Under the pieces are notes generated by a model. That model made no database searches and was not told the origin of the DNA. It saw nothing but the letters and a program-made list of their open reading frames with translations. Both the position numbers and the translations under genes were made by a program. 64,000 nucleotides of DNA from CAYNZP01 sp964401835 (GTDB lineage Bacteria > Planctomycetota > Phycisphaerae > SM23-33), in contig CAYNZP010000013.1 of NCBI GenBank assembly GCA_964401835.1, forward strand, positions 1 to 64,000, read 5' to 3'. Within the stretch, counting starts at the first letter, position 1. Every line of letters starts with the position of its first letter. Positions 16,427-24,827 of the stretch are shown in pieces.

Positions 16427-16912
16427 TCAAAATTGCCACCAATCAGAATCAATATCGATTGTTTGTTTGCCAGAATCGAAATAGTTATGGAAGCTGCTGA
16501 AAACATAGTCCTCAGGCCTTTTTGCCATGCCCGCTCTTACCGGATTATTGTGTATATATTCCAAAATGTTTCTGAGTTCTTTAGCTGACTTGACGCAGTT
16601 GTCATCAAATCTTCTCTCCCAAAGTTCTTGACCTGGTGGCTTGAGCTTATTACTACGGCTTGTCCACGACTTTATATCTCGGACTATTTCCCCCAATTGC
16701 CAGTCGGCTAAAGGTTGAATGACAAAATGCAGATGGTTGTCCATGACAACAAAGCCAAAGAGTTTAAAACTTTTTTTCCTGCGATAGAAATCAAGAGTAT
16801 TGATAATGCTTAGTTTTTCTTTTGAATTGCGTAGATGGAATTCCTGCTTTTTGGTTCGCGTGGTGATGTGATAGCTAAGCCATTCCTGCTGATAGTGTTT
16901 AACACGAGCCAT
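16427..16912 (-). CDS. REP-associated tyrosine transposase (IS200/Y1-like)
   Basis: A 161-residue single-strand DNA transposase of the Y1_Tnp family. The HUH metal motif is H60-L-H62 in VVMDNHLHFVI, and the probable nucleophile is Y119 in the LEYIHNNPVRAGM helix typical of RAYTs. The protein is complete, about the normal length, and the gene is intact. RAYTs recognise and cut REP hairpins as single strands; the two hairpins here lie immediately outside the gene. It is AT-richer than the surrounding housekeeping genes. Confidence 0.9.
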   Translation of the reverse strand: MARVKHYQQEWLSYHITTRTKKQEFHLRNSKEKLSIINTLDFYRRKKSFKLFGFVVMDNHLHFVIQPLADWQLGEIVRDIKSWTSRSNKLKPPGQELWERRFDDNCVKSAKELRNILEYIHNNPVRAGMAKRPEDYVFSSFHNYFDSGKQTIDIDSDWWQF

Positions 16913-16930
16913 AGTTATTGCTATTTCTCT

Positions 16931-16957
16931 CGGCGGGACAGGAGCCCCGCCGCGCTA
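16931..16957 (-). repeat. REP-like hairpin, right copy
   Basis: Reverse complement of the hairpin at 16385-16411, on the other side of the RAYT gene. Arms CGGCGGG and CCCCGCCG with loop ACAGGAG. It lies nine bases after the stop codon of the TIR-like gene (minus strand) and could also affect that gene's transcript end. Confidence 0.9.
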
Positions 16958-16965
16958 TATGCATG

Positions 16966-17859
16966 TTAATACTTAAATAACGAAAATTGAGCATCTTTTG
17001 AAACTTCAAAGGGTTCCGTAGAAAGTAAACGAGAAACAATCCTTTGGGCATAACCAGTTGGTAGGCCAAACTCTTTTCTAAGGCGATTAACTAGGCTATT
17101 TATAAAATCCTTATCTATTCCCCTATTCTTGCTGCGAAAATAATAGTTTCTTAAATAACGTTCTGCATAACGTTCAGCTACATCTGATCTTTTGCCTATC
17201 GATTTGTTTCTTTCTTCTAAAGACCTCAATCTTGCTTCGATATCTTCTATTTGCACTGTTACTTCGTTCCTAATAGGAGCTTGGCTTTTAACTTTTTTGG
17301 AAAAAATACCAGGCACAGAGTCTTCTGGCGAATCGAGAGTTTCTTTAAGTGAATTTGTAATACTATTTTTAAGCTTATTCCCCCACTCGGGATCATCTTT
17401 GTCGTATGTTAGCACCCTTAATTGTTGGAGATCGAAGGGTACATCATTCATTGTTTCTGACACCAATACTACAGGCTTACCAATAGCATGGGCTAAACCT
17501 AATTCGTAAAAAACATTCGCATTTTTAGTAGTTAAGACAGCTAAAAGGACTTTAGCTTTTTGGATCATGTCCCATATATCTGCAACTATCGGACTCGGGC
17601 GAAAAAGATCATCTGCTCGCGTTGGTTTAAGTTTTGCATCTTTAATTGCAGGTTCAATTATTGTTGAACAATATAATTCGAAAGGTTCATCAAAAGGAAC
17701 CATTACAAAGCATGAACCATCAGTTTTTTTTCTGGCCTTTTTCTTTGTCTTTTTAGCTTTAGGTTTGGCAATTACCTTTTTGGAAACTGAAGTTGTAGAG
17801 GTGGTATACCTTTTTTTAGCAACCTTTTTCTTGGCGACTTTTTTTGCCTTTTTTACCAT
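16966..17859 (-). CDS. TIR/nucleoside-deoxyribosyltransferase-like protein with basic N-terminal tail
   Basis: A 297-residue protein in three parts. Residues 1-47 are a Lys/Ala/Thr-rich tail (VKKAKKVAKKKVAKKR) like histone H1 tails. Residues 50-165 are a Rossmann-like domain with FVMVPFDEPF, DIWDMIQKAKVLLA and NANVFYELGLAHAIGKPVVL; the glutamate E119 in the FYELG motif corresponds to the likely catalytic residue of TIR-like and nucleoside 2-deoxyribosyltransferase-like domains that cleave nucleotides. Residues ~200-297 include a helix with heptad character and a basic C-terminal region. Such domains are often effectors of anti-phage systems, but no partner gene is adjacent apart from the RAYT unit. 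Start ATG 17859 follows AGGGG. Confidence 0.7.
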   Translation of the reverse strand: MVKKAKKVAKKKVAKKRYTTSTTSVSKKVIAKPKAKKTKKKARKKTDGSCFVMVPFDEPFELYCSTIIEPAIKDAKLKPTRADDLFRPSPIVADIWDMIQKAKVLLAVLTTKNANVFYELGLAHAIGKPVVLVSETMNDVPFDLQQLRVLTYDKDDPEWGNKLKNSITNSLKETLDSPEDSVPGIFSKKVKSQAPIRNEVTVQIEDIEARLRSLEERNKSIGKRSDVAERYAERYLRNYYFRSKNRGIDKDFINSLVNRLRKEFGLPTGYAQRIVSRLLSTEPFEVSKDAQFSLFKY

Positions 17860-17968
17860 TTTAACCCCTGTATCTATAAAGAATTGATTTTAAAACTTTG
17901 AATTAAGCGAAAGGATACCATCGGTTTATTTGTTTTTAAAGGACTAATCTAAGGTTGTGGCGGGTGGG

Positions 17969-17988
17969 ATGGCTAGCTTGCTAGCCAT
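17969..17988. repeat. perfect 9-base inverted repeat
   Basis: ATGGCTAGC, a two-base gap, GCTAGCCAT. The tiny centre makes it more like a dimeric protein-binding site than an RNA hairpin. It is about 110 bases upstream of the TIR-like gene start (17859, minus strand), so a regulatory role for that gene is possible. Confidence 0.6.
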
Positions 17989-18460
17989 GTTCTCAAATCA
18001 GGCAACACGCCTTGCAAGCAACCACGCTATCCCTCAATTGTTCTGAAATCCCAAAAAATTCTTTTCATGGCCCGGCCGGGGTTTAGCCGCTCTGCCAGAA
18101 GATTTTGGTACCCAGTTGCACGGAGCCCGGAGCCGGGAAAAACTAGCTACTGACTACGGAATACCGGCTACTTTTTCACTGGCCCGGCCAAGACTTATCC
18201 GTGTAATCCGTGGATTTTACTACCGCATTGCGTGAGTTTTTCAGGTCATCGCACGTAATATGGAGCGCGTTTATGCGCCAGATGAAAACGATATTTGACA
18301 ATCGAATAACCAATCCACTGATTCACCGATTTGCTGCTTACCTATTTTTCCTATTCCACGGCCTTTGACTAGGAAAAAGCTTTTTTACAGAGTTTTCAGG
18401 CCTCGAAATACCTAAGCCCTTTATTCAACCTGACTTGCATTTTTCGAAACTCGGCAGTTT

Positions 18461-18550
18461 TGGGCACATTTGGGCAGAATCGGGCAGAACTGGGCAGAAT
18501 TGGGCAGAATCGGGCAGAATCGGGCAGAATTGGGCAGTTTCGGGCAACCC
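18461..18550. repeat. 10-base minisatellite, about nine units
   Basis: Nine consecutive 10-base units of the form TGGGCAGAAT or CGGGCAGAAT fill this stretch, with small variations at both ends (TGGGCACATT, TGGGCAGTTT, CGGGCAACCC). The unit length equals about one turn of DNA, so GGGCAG would face one side of the helix throughout. Ten is not a multiple of three, so it is unlikely to be coding. Confidence 0.92.
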
Positions 18551-18592
18551 GCTTCGCCGGAGGCTACGCAGGTCATGGCTTTGGGCAGGCAA

Positions 18593-18633
18593 CGAAAAAG
18601 GGACTCAGGATTCAGAAGAATCCCAAGTCCCTT
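18593..18633 (-). terminator. rho-independent terminator of ppdK
   Basis: On the minus strand AAGGGACT..GGATTC, a four-base TTCT loop, GAATCC..AGTCCC then TTTTT. The stem has two six-base blocks split by a small mismatch. It lies 29 bases after the ppdK stop. Confidence 0.9.
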
Positions 18634-18661
18634 GAGTGGTTGCTAACTGATTACTGCTGGG

Positions 18662-21373
18662 CTACTTTTTGGCCTTCTTTGCTTTCTTGGCCTTTTTGGC
18701 TTTTTTAGCACTTTTCTTCTTTGTCGGGCCATTGAGTATCGTAGCCTGTGCAGCGGCCAGTCGTGCAACCGGCACGCGGTACGGTGAACAGCTGACGTAG
18801 TTGAGGCCTACCTGGTGGCAGAACTCGATACTGCTGGGGTCGCCGCCGTGCTCGCCGCAGATACCGAGCTTGAGGCCCTTTCGTGCGGCTCGGCCCTTCT
18901 CGGCTGCGATGCGTACCAGCTCGCCAACGCCGCTACGGTCGAGGGTCTGGAATGGGTCGTGGTCGTAAATGCCCAGCTCGACGTACTGTGCCAGGAACTT
19001 GCCGCTATCGTCACGGCTAAAGCCGCAGCCCATCTGGGTAAGGTCGTTGGTGCCGAAGCTGAAGAACTCTGCTTCTGCGGCGACCTCGTCGGCTGTCAGT
19101 GCGCCACGCGGGACTTCGATCATGGTTCCGATCTTCAGATCGAAGGGCAGTTTCCTGGTCTTCTTCTCGGCCTTGACCTGCGCGAGTGTGTCCAGAACGA
19201 TCTGCTTCTGGTTGGCAAGCTCTTTGACGTTGCCGACCAGCGGGATCATGATTTCGGGCTTGGAGCCCTTGACGGCGAAGGCTGCCTCGATGACCGCACG
19301 GGCCTGCATGGCAGTGATTTCCGGATAAGCAATTCCCAAACGGCAGCCGCGATGACCGAGCATCGGGTTGAACTCGCTCAGCGACTCGACCTTGGCCTTG
19401 ATATGGGCAACCGAAACGCCCATCGCCTTGGCCATCTGCCCCTGGCCGTCCTTGTCGTGCGGAACGAACTCGTGCAGCGGCGGGTCGAGGAAGCGGACAG
19501 TGGCGGGTCGGCCCTTGAGGGCTTTAAATATGCCGATGAAGTCCTTGCGCTGCAACGGCAGGAGCTTCTTGAGAGCCTTTTTGCGGCCGGCTTCGTCGTC
19601 GGAAAGGATCATCTCTCGCATCGGGATGATACGGTTGCCTTCGAAGAACATGTGTTCTGTGCGGCACAGGCCGATGCCTTCGGCGCCGAACTTGACGGCG
19701 ACGGCAGTGTCGTGCGGCGTGTCGGCGTTGGTGCGGATGCCGAGTTTGCGGTACTTGTCGGCCAGCGTCATTATCGTGCCGAACGGGCCGGTCAGCTTCG
19801 GATCGACGGTGTCGACCTTGCCGACGTAGACATTACCTGCAGAGCCGTTAAGGCTGATCCAGTCACCTTCCTTGAGGGTCTTGCCGTTGGAGGTGAGGGT
19901 TTTCTTCTTGTAGTTGATGTGGCAGTCGCCAGCGCCGGCAACGCAGCATTTGCCCATTCCGCGGGCGACGACGGCTGCGTGCGAGGTCATTCCGCCTCGG
20001 CTGGTGAGGATGCCCTTGGCAGCGCTCATGCCGCCGATGTCTTCGGGTGAGGTCTCGATACGAACGAGTATTACCGACTCGCCAAGCTCTGCCTGGATTT
20101 CGGCCTCGTGTGCAGAAAAGACGATCTTGCCGGTGGCGGCGCCCGGGCTTGCCGGCAGGCCGGTGCCGAGAACCTTGGCCGACTTTTCAGCCTTGGGATC
20201 GAAGGTCGGGTGCAGCAGCTGGTCGAGCGACTTGGGCTCGACGCGGCAAACTGCCTCGGGTTCCGTAATTAGGCCTTCGCTCATCATGTCGATGGCGACC
20301 TTGACGGCAGCAGCGGCTGTCCGCTTACCGTTACGCGTCTGCAGAATATAAAGCTTGCCGCGTTCGATTGTGAACTCGAGGTCCTGCATGTCGCGGTAGC
20401 GTTTTTCCAGCTTGGTGCGGATCTTTACGAGCTGGTCGTAGCTTTTGCGGTCGACCTTGGCCAGCTGCTTGATGGGCTGCGGCGTGCGGATTCCCGCGAC
20501 GACGTCTTCGCCCTGTGCGTTCATGAGGTATTCGCCGTAGAAGAAGTTCCTGCCGGTCGACGGGTCGCGAGTGAATGCCACGCCCGTGCCGCTGTCTTCG
20601 CCCATGTTGCCGAAGACCATTGTCTGAACGTTGACAGCCGTTCCGAGCAGGCCACGAATGTCGTTAAGCTGACGATACTTGATAGCCCGCGGGTTGTTCC
20701 AGCTGCCGAAGACGGCGTCGATAGCGGCCTGGAGCTGCTTGCGTGCGTCCTGCGGGAAAGCCTTTTTGGCTTTTTTGTAGACCTTCTTGTACTCGGCGAC
20801 AACGTCCTTAAGGCCTTCGACGCAAAGGTCGGTGTCGAGCTTGGCCTTGCGGGCCTTTTTGACCTTGTCGAGTGCATGCTCGAAGTCGTGATGTTCCATG
20901 TCGAGCACCACATCGCCGAACATCTGCATGAAGCGGCGGTAGGCGTCCCAGACGAACCGCTCGTTGCCGGTCAGTTCGATCATGGATTGGAGAGTTTCGT
21001 CATTTAGGCCGAGGTTTAACACGGTGTCCATCATGCCGGGCATGGACACGGCTGCACCGGAACGAACCGATACGAGCAGAGGATTTTTGCCATGACCGAA
21101 TGTCTTGCCGGTAAGCTTTTCGAGCTTCTTAATATTCTCGTCGATCTGTCCGGCGAGCTGTTTGGGGTATTTGCGGCCGAGTTTGTAGAACGCGTCGCAG
21201 GTCTCGGTTGTGATGGTGAAGCCACCCGGCACGGGCAGGCCCAGCGAGCACATGTCGGCAAGATTCGCACCCTTGCCACCGAGAAGCTGCTTCATCTCTG
21301 CCGTAGCCTTGCCTTCGGTATATTTGCCGCCGAAGAAGTATACATACTTTGCTTTTTTGGTCTTTTTGGCCAT
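18662..21373 (-). CDS. ppdK: pyruvate, phosphate dikinase with Lys/Ala-rich tail
   Basis: A 903-residue enzyme interconverting pyruvate, ATP and phosphate with phosphoenolpyruvate, AMP and pyrophosphate. The N-terminal ATP-grasp domain ([31 protein letters not shown]), the phosphohistidine domain with catalytic H465 in GGMTSHAA, and the C-terminal PEP/pyruvate barrel ([24 protein letters not shown]) are complete. The last ~20 residues are an unusual low-complexity tail of Lys and Ala ([13 protein letters not shown] type), and the N-terminus is also basic. A terminator follows. A TATAAT at 21444-21449 and a palindrome just downstream suggest regulated transcription. Confidence 0.97.
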   Translation of the reverse strand: MAKKTKKAKYVYFFGGKYTEGKATAEMKQLLGGKGANLADMCSLGLPVPGGFTITTETCDAFYKLGRKYPKQLAGQIDENIKKLEKLTGKTFGHGKNPLLVSVRSGAAVSMPGMMDTVLNLGLNDETLQSMIELTGNERFVWDAYRRFMQMFGDVVLDMEHHDFEHALDKVKKARKAKLDTDLCVEGLKDVVAEYKKVYKKAKKAFPQDARKQLQAAIDAVFGSWNNPRAIKYRQLNDIRGLLGTAVNVQTMVFGNMGEDSGTGVAFTRDPSTGRNFFYGEYLMNAQGEDVVAGIRTPQPIKQLAKVDRKSYDQLVKIRTKLEKRYRDMQDLEFTIERGKLYILQTRNGKRTAAAAVKVAIDMMSEGLITEPEAVCRVEPKSLDQLLHPTFDPKAEKSAKVLGTGLPASPGAATGKIVFSAHEAEIQAELGESVILVRIETSPEDIGGMSAAKGILTSRGGMTSHAAVVARGMGKCCVAGAGDCHINYKKKTLTSNGKTLKEGDWISLNGSAGNVYVGKVDTVDPKLTGPFGTIMTLADKYRKLGIRTNADTPHDTAVAVKFGAEGIGLCRTEHMFFEGNRIIPMREMILSDDEAGRKKALKKLLPLQRKDFIGIFKALKGRPATVRFLDPPLHEFVPHDKDGQGQMAKAMGVSVAHIKAKVESLSEFNPMLGHRGCRLGIAYPEITAMQARAVIEAAFAVKGSKPEIMIPLVGNVKELANQKQIVLDTLAQVKAEKKTRKLPFDLKIGTMIEVPRGALTADEVAAEAEFFSFGTNDLTQMGCGFSRDDSGKFLAQYVELGIYDHDPFQTLDRSGVGELVRIAAEKGRAARKGLKLGICGEHGGDPSSIEFCHQVGLNYVSCSPYRVPVARLAAAQATILNGPTKKKSAKKAKKAKKAKKAKK

Positions 21374-21418
21374 TTAACTCGGTCTCCGATTTTCCGGTTT
21401 TTGTTTTATTGCGAAAAA

Positions 21419-21449
21419 TTGTGAAAAATTCACAAAGCCTGAAATTATA
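21419..21449 (-). promoter_or_regulatory. ppdK -10 element and operator-like palindrome
   Basis: TTGTGAA-AAA-TTCACAA is a perfect 17-base inverted repeat at 21419-21435. On the minus strand it follows a TATAAT (21444-21449), so it would cover the transcription start of ppdK. It resembles TGTGA-N-TCACA sites of CRP/FNR-family regulators, but with a five- rather than six-base centre. No good -35 is seen, which fits an activator-dependent or repressed promoter. Confidence 0.5.
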
Positions 21450-21634
21450 CGCCTGTTGTCAGCAGCTCCTGGCTGATATTTGCAACTGCTCGGCAGTAAG
21501 TCCACCTGTCCCGACCGGGCCGGGGCAAAAGGATAAGAAGTGTAGTTAGGATGTGCTTATGTGTCAACGACTTTTAAAAGGAATAGGGGGCTGGCGTTAG
21601 TATTTCAAAATTAATCCGCCCTGGTAAATTTACC

Positions 21635-21680
21635 TTGAATACCTAGGATGCCGATGTATAATATATAGGTAGCCTAGGTA
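21635..21680 (+). promoter_or_regulatory. padR promoter with paired TACCTAGG/CCTAGGTA operator
   Basis: TTGAAT (21635-21640) and TATAAT (21657-21662) are 16 bases apart. TACCTAGG (21640-21647) lies in the spacer and its reverse complement CCTAGGTA (21673-21680) just after the -10, so the two half-sites bracket the -10. This is the layout of an autorepression operator and the likely target of the PadR protein encoded 34 bases downstream. Confidence 0.65.
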
Positions 21681-21713
21681 ACTATAACCAAATAATGTTG
21701 GGAGATAAAAAAC

Positions 21714-22061
21714 ATGGATTTTTCGCAAGATCTTATTCGTGGAAGCGTAGTTCCGGTAATTCTGGCAATGCTGAAGGATCGTCCGATGTACGGCTATGAG
21801 ATACTTAAGCTGGTCAATTCACGAACTAACGGCCAGCTTGAATGGAAAGAGGGCACGCTCTATCCGACACTCCACCGTCTCCAGGCCCAGAGGTATATCA
21901 CGGCCAAGTGGGCAGATGCACCTTCTGATGAAGCTCCCGGCAGAAAGCGAAAATACTACTCGATAACGCGAAAAGGCTTGGCAGAGTTTACACGCCGCAC
22001 GGAAGAATGGAGCGAGTTTTCGCTGGCTGTAAACGCGATTCTTTTTGGGTGCACATCATGA
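21714..22061 (+). CDS. PadR-family transcriptional regulator
   Basis: A 115-residue winged-helix repressor of the short PadR type: RGSVVPVILAMLKDRPMYGYEIL, the EWKEGTLYPTLHRLQAQ recognition helix region, and the RKYYSITRKGLAEF wing are all present. The protein ends in a hydrophobic stretch that overlaps the start of the next gene by four bases (ATGA). PadR repressors paired with a HAAS-domain membrane protein are a recurrent two-gene module, in which the membrane protein is thought to sense a signal or be the regulated effector. Confidence 0.93.
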   Translation: MDFSQDLIRGSVVPVILAMLKDRPMYGYEILKLVNSRTNGQLEWKEGTLYPTLHRLQAQRYITAKWADAPSDEAPGRKRKYYSITRKGLAEFTRRTEEWSEFSLAVNAILFGCTS

Positions 22062-24223
22062 GTAATTGGGACGAACTGGTATCAAGTGTGACGCATAGGC
22101 TTCGGATCGATCCTGAGTTGCGTATGGATGTGTCTCGGGAACTCCGGGCGCATCTGGAAGACTCGGCTGCTGAATTTCGCGAAGCGGGTCAATCTGAGCA
22201 AGAAGCGTTTGGAAATGCTGTCAAAGCTTTTGGAGATCCACGTGAGCTTTCTGATAAGCTTTGGCAGGCCAATAAAGGCAGGATACGTTTGCGAGGTGTG
22301 TTGCGCTGGGCTTGCCGGGCGACGCTCGTTCCTGGAGCGATACTCGTAATCATCATTCTACTGTTCAACATGAAAGGTTTAACACCGATTTCGTGGGAAC
22401 AAATTCCATCTTCCTTGACAGCTCAACTAAGCGAAGAAGACGCCTTTATTCTAACCGCTGATGCCAAGGCAATCTCTCAGCGTTGGCCGGACAATCCTAT
22501 CTACTACGGCAATTATGTAACGACAGTTCTATATGAAAATGAATTTCGGGATCAACAGTTAGGAGCGAAACCCGAGAAACTGGATGAGGCCCTGGTGCTT
22601 CTGGATAAAGGTAAGCGAATTGATCCTGATAATGCATACTACGATTATCTTAAAGCGGCCTTGTTAATAAATCATTCAAGCACAATTAGTGATGATACTT
22701 CAAGGACATATGAAATTGTTAATTATGGTGGTGAAGTTAGAGTAAAAAATTGCTGGAAGATAGAAATTAGCGACAAAACTCTTTTCAACAAAGCCATTCA
22801 GGAATTTAAAAACGGGCTAACCAAGTCAGAGTTTTCCGGCGGCACTATTGAAATGCTGGACCTGCGTATGAAGCTCCTACCCGAGCCTACAAGGCTTGGT
22901 GATCAAATCGGGCGTATCTCTCTCCAGGTTTCTGTATTTTTGCCGCAGGTTAGCGTGCTCCGATCGATGGTAAAGTCATTATCAGCCTATGCTGTCAGCC
23001 TTGCCGAACAGGGCAAAGAAGAACAATCCATAAATATTATCACCTCTGCCGGTCTTATGTCGTCCATGCAGGGCGCCCAGGCTGATACTCTAATCGGATT
23101 GCTGGTTGCACAGGCCCAGCAGACTGCTGTTTTGGCCCATCAAGAGCAGGTTTATAGAGAGCTTGGTGAAAAGGAGAAGGCTGTCGAAGCTAAAAGAGCT
23201 TTGTCAGAGCAGGTATCAGCATTTAATGAACTTCGTAGTGGCCATCGGTACAACTCGGAGCAATTAAATCAAGCTGGCATGCTTTGGTTTGCAGTATTGC
23301 CAAGTCTCCCCGGTTTCGAAGTTGACTTCGAGCCTATGCGGACAGCAGAACAATACATATTTACTGAAGGAGTGCTTATGCTCCTGCTTATAATGCTCGC
23401 CATTTTTTCATTACTATTTGGAGGGGCAACGTTGTTGAACTTGTTGGCAAGAACGGAAAAGAGGCCGGTTCTTGTCTTTGTCGGGTGGGGGCGTATCGCA
23501 AAAATCTTCCTACTGGCCATACTCTTACCACTTGGGGTATATGCTTTTTATGCATATGTTCTAACAGCGAGTGACCGGGTATATGGGCTAAATTTCACAG
23601 CCGGTAAGACTATTCTCGAATTTGTCGTAATCATGGGCGTAATGTTTACAGCTCTTTTCTGGCTAAGCTATTCCTCTATTCGCCTGCGAGCTGAACAGAT
23701 CGGCCTGGCTGTACCGCGAACCATACGATTTAAAGACCGATGGTTAATCATAGGTCTAGGTACGCTCATTTCACTTGCAGTGGCAATCTACCTCATTGGT
23801 TGGTGGATTGGATTCTTTAAGCCTCAGGAAGGAAGATGGTTTGGATGGTGGGCATCACCATTTGAGATTGAAGATAAATTCATGCCTTCTTGTACGGATG
23901 GCTTTTTGCTTGCTATTGCAGTTGCGGCTTTTCTGATTTGCTGGTTCATCAGAGAGTTAGTTGGGTTGTTTATTCAAAAACAATACTCTGTTTTTCGCAA
24001 AACTTTTTTCCGCAGCATAGTGCCTATTTTTGCAGCGACAGTAATTGTAATTGGTATTGCCTGCGGCTGGTTATTAGCAAGAGCAGAGAGTTCGGCAGTG
24101 CGCCGAATGACAGGCCGCGCTGAAGTAAATATACGCAACGAAGTGGAAAACTCTGATTACCGTTTCCTGCGTGATAGATTTATAAAGCAACATAATGAAT
24201 ATTTGCAGGAATTTCAAAAATAA
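22058..24223 (+). CDS. HAAS-type membrane protein paired with PadR
   Basis: A 721-residue membrane protein. Residues 1-80 form the helical HAAS-like (DUF1700-related) domain found in partners of PadR: RELRAHLEDS and EAFGNAVKAFGDPRELSDKL. A membrane segment follows (about 86-105), then a large extracytoplasmic part of ~330 residues with helical, TPR-like composition, and then six hydrophobic segments in the C-terminal 290 residues. The last ~40 residues are charged and soluble. The start is ATG 22058, the ATGA overlap with padR; an earlier in-frame start would lie inside padR. The specific function of the long middle part is unknown. The gene is AT-richer than the flanks. Confidence 0.78.
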   Translation: MSNWDELVSSVTHRLRIDPELRMDVSRELRAHLEDSAAEFREAGQSEQEAFGNAVKAFGDPRELSDKLWQANKGRIRLRGVLRWACRATLVPGAILVIIILLFNMKGLTPISWEQIPSSLTAQLSEEDAFILTADAKAISQRWPDNPIYYGNYVTTVLYENEFRDQQLGAKPEKLDEALVLLDKGKRIDPDNAYYDYLKAALLINHSSTISDDTSRTYEIVNYGGEVRVKNCWKIEISDKTLFNKAIQEFKNGLTKSEFSGGTIEMLDLRMKLLPEPTRLGDQIGRISLQVSVFLPQVSVLRSMVKSLSAYAVSLAEQGKEEQSINIITSAGLMSSMQGAQADTLIGLLVAQAQQTAVLAHQEQVYRELGEKEKAVEAKRALSEQVSAFNELRSGHRYNSEQLNQAGMLWFAVLPSLPGFEVDFEPMRTAEQYIFTEGVLMLLLIMLAIFSLLFGGATLLNLLARTEKRPVLVFVGWGRIAKIFLLAILLPLGVYAFYAYVLTASDRVYGLNFTAGKTILEFVVIMGVMFTALFWLSYSSIRLRAEQIGLAVPRTIRFKDRWLIIGLGTLISLAVAIYLIGWWIGFFKPQEGRWFGWWASPFEIEDKFMPSCTDGFLLAIAVAAFLICWFIRELVGLFIQKQYSVFRKTFFRSIVPIFAATVIVIGIACGWLLARAESSAVRRMTGRAEVNIRNEVENSDYRFLRDRFIKQHNEYLQEFQK

Positions 24224-24281
24224 CAAAACAGACCAGCAGGATTTGGTTAGAACATCATCAAAAGGTTTCGTGGTTTTCCAC

Positions 24282-24551
24282 TCAATACCGCCTGCGGTAG
24301 ATTTCTTTCCTGTCACCTATTCTGACAACGCAGACGACCATGCGGTCGTTTTCAACGAAATAAATAATCCGGTAATCTCCCGTTCGCACCCTGAGAAGTC
24401 CTCGCAGGCTTCCCTTGAGACGCTCGGCTTTTGGAGGGCGGGGGTTGGTTTTCAATATATCTATTACCGCTAGTATTCGCTGTTGAGCTTGTTTGGGGAG
24501 TTTTTTAAGCTGGCGTGCCGCCGCAGGAGTGAATTCTATTTTAAATTTCAC
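24282..24551 (-). CDS. RelE/ParE-family toxin
   Basis: An 89-residue toxin of the RelE superfamily: the FTPAAARQLKKLPKQAQQRI helix pair, then RLKGSLRGLLRVRTGDYRIIY with the basic and Arg residues that position mRNA, and a final RIGDRKEIYRRR strand. RelE toxins cut mRNA in the ribosomal A site. The GTG start (24549-24551) immediately follows the antitoxin stop codon, so translation is coupled. The protein is complete. Confidence 0.93.
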   Translation of the reverse strand: MKFKIEFTPAAARQLKKLPKQAQQRILAVIDILKTNPRPPKAERLKGSLRGLLRVRTGDYRIIYFVENDRMVVCVVRIGDRKEIYRRRY

Positions 24552-24800
24552 TTATAGTCCCAAATCCTTTTTAACTTCTTCCCATGGAATCCGTTCGTCG
24601 GTTTCAGATAAAGCGGCTTCGGCTTCGGCGATATCTATTTCATCTTCAATGCGCTGCAGAGTATCCAAATCTTCCAGTGGAACCAATGCTACCTTCTCGT
24701 GGCCGTGCCGCTCAATCACAACTCTTTCATGCCCTGTTACCACCCGGGTAATCAAATCAGACAACTTGGCGCGTGCCTTTGTAAAGCTTACGTTTGTCAT
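24552..24800 (-). CDS. Phd/YefM-family antitoxin
   Basis: An 82-residue antitoxin. The N-terminal DNA-binding half (SFTKARAKLSDLITRV, VVIERHGHEKVALVPLEDL) is the Phd/YefM fold; the C-terminal half is acidic and probably wraps the toxin. It is first in the operon and directly followed by the toxin. A 36-base operator with perfect inverted arms lies just upstream. Confidence 0.93.
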   Translation of the reverse strand: MTNVSFTKARAKLSDLITRVVTGHERVVIERHGHEKVALVPLEDLDTLQRIEDEIDIAEAEAALSETDERIPWEEVKKDLGL

Positions 24801-24827
24801 AAGCTAACCCTTTCATTTTGTCATTAC

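Larger units (their letters stand above)
16385..16957. mobile_element. RAYT gene bracketed by an inverted REP pair
   Basis: A tyrosine (Y1/HUH) transposase gene is bracketed by two 27-base copies of a GC-rich hairpin in opposite orientation (16385-16411 and 16931-16957). This is the organisation of REP-associated tyrosine transposases with a BIME-like unit. Only these two copies are seen in the window, so mobility across the genome is inferred from the family. Confidence 0.75.
17860..18661. other. 802-base non-coding region with repeats
   Basis: No credible gene is seen. It contains a 20-base palindrome (17969-17988), two copies of TGGCCCGGCC (near 18067 and 18179), a decamer minisatellite (18461-18550) and the ppdK terminator (18593-18633). 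The mixed GC- and AT-rich texture resembles decayed sequence. A small open frame through the minisatellite is a by-product of the repeat. Confidence 0.7.
21374..21713. other. divergent intergenic region between ppdK and padR
   Basis: No gene is seen. It holds the ppdK -10 element and operator-like palindrome on one side (21419-21449) and the padR promoter with paired TACCTAGG sites on the other (21635-21680). Nothing is recognised in the ~180 bases between. Confidence 0.6.

Noticed and set aside
16385..16957. Reading the two GC-rich hairpins as terminal inverted repeats of a DDE-type insertion sequence
   Set aside because: The gene is a Y1/HUH RAYT, which does not use terminal inverted repeats, and each copy is itself a hairpin; no target-site duplication is visible.
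18461..18550. Minisatellite as a CRISPR array
   Set aside because: Units are 10 bases with no unique spacers and no cas genes are present.
18435..18635. Open frame through the minisatellite
   Set aside because: The repeat unit is ten bases, so the peptide periodicity is a by-product; no ribosome site and the frame continues into the ppdK terminator.
18815..20050. A 411-codon open frame antisense to ppdK
   Set aside because: It lies wholly inside ppdK in the opposite direction, shows no recognisable domain and follows from codon bias of a GC-rich gene.
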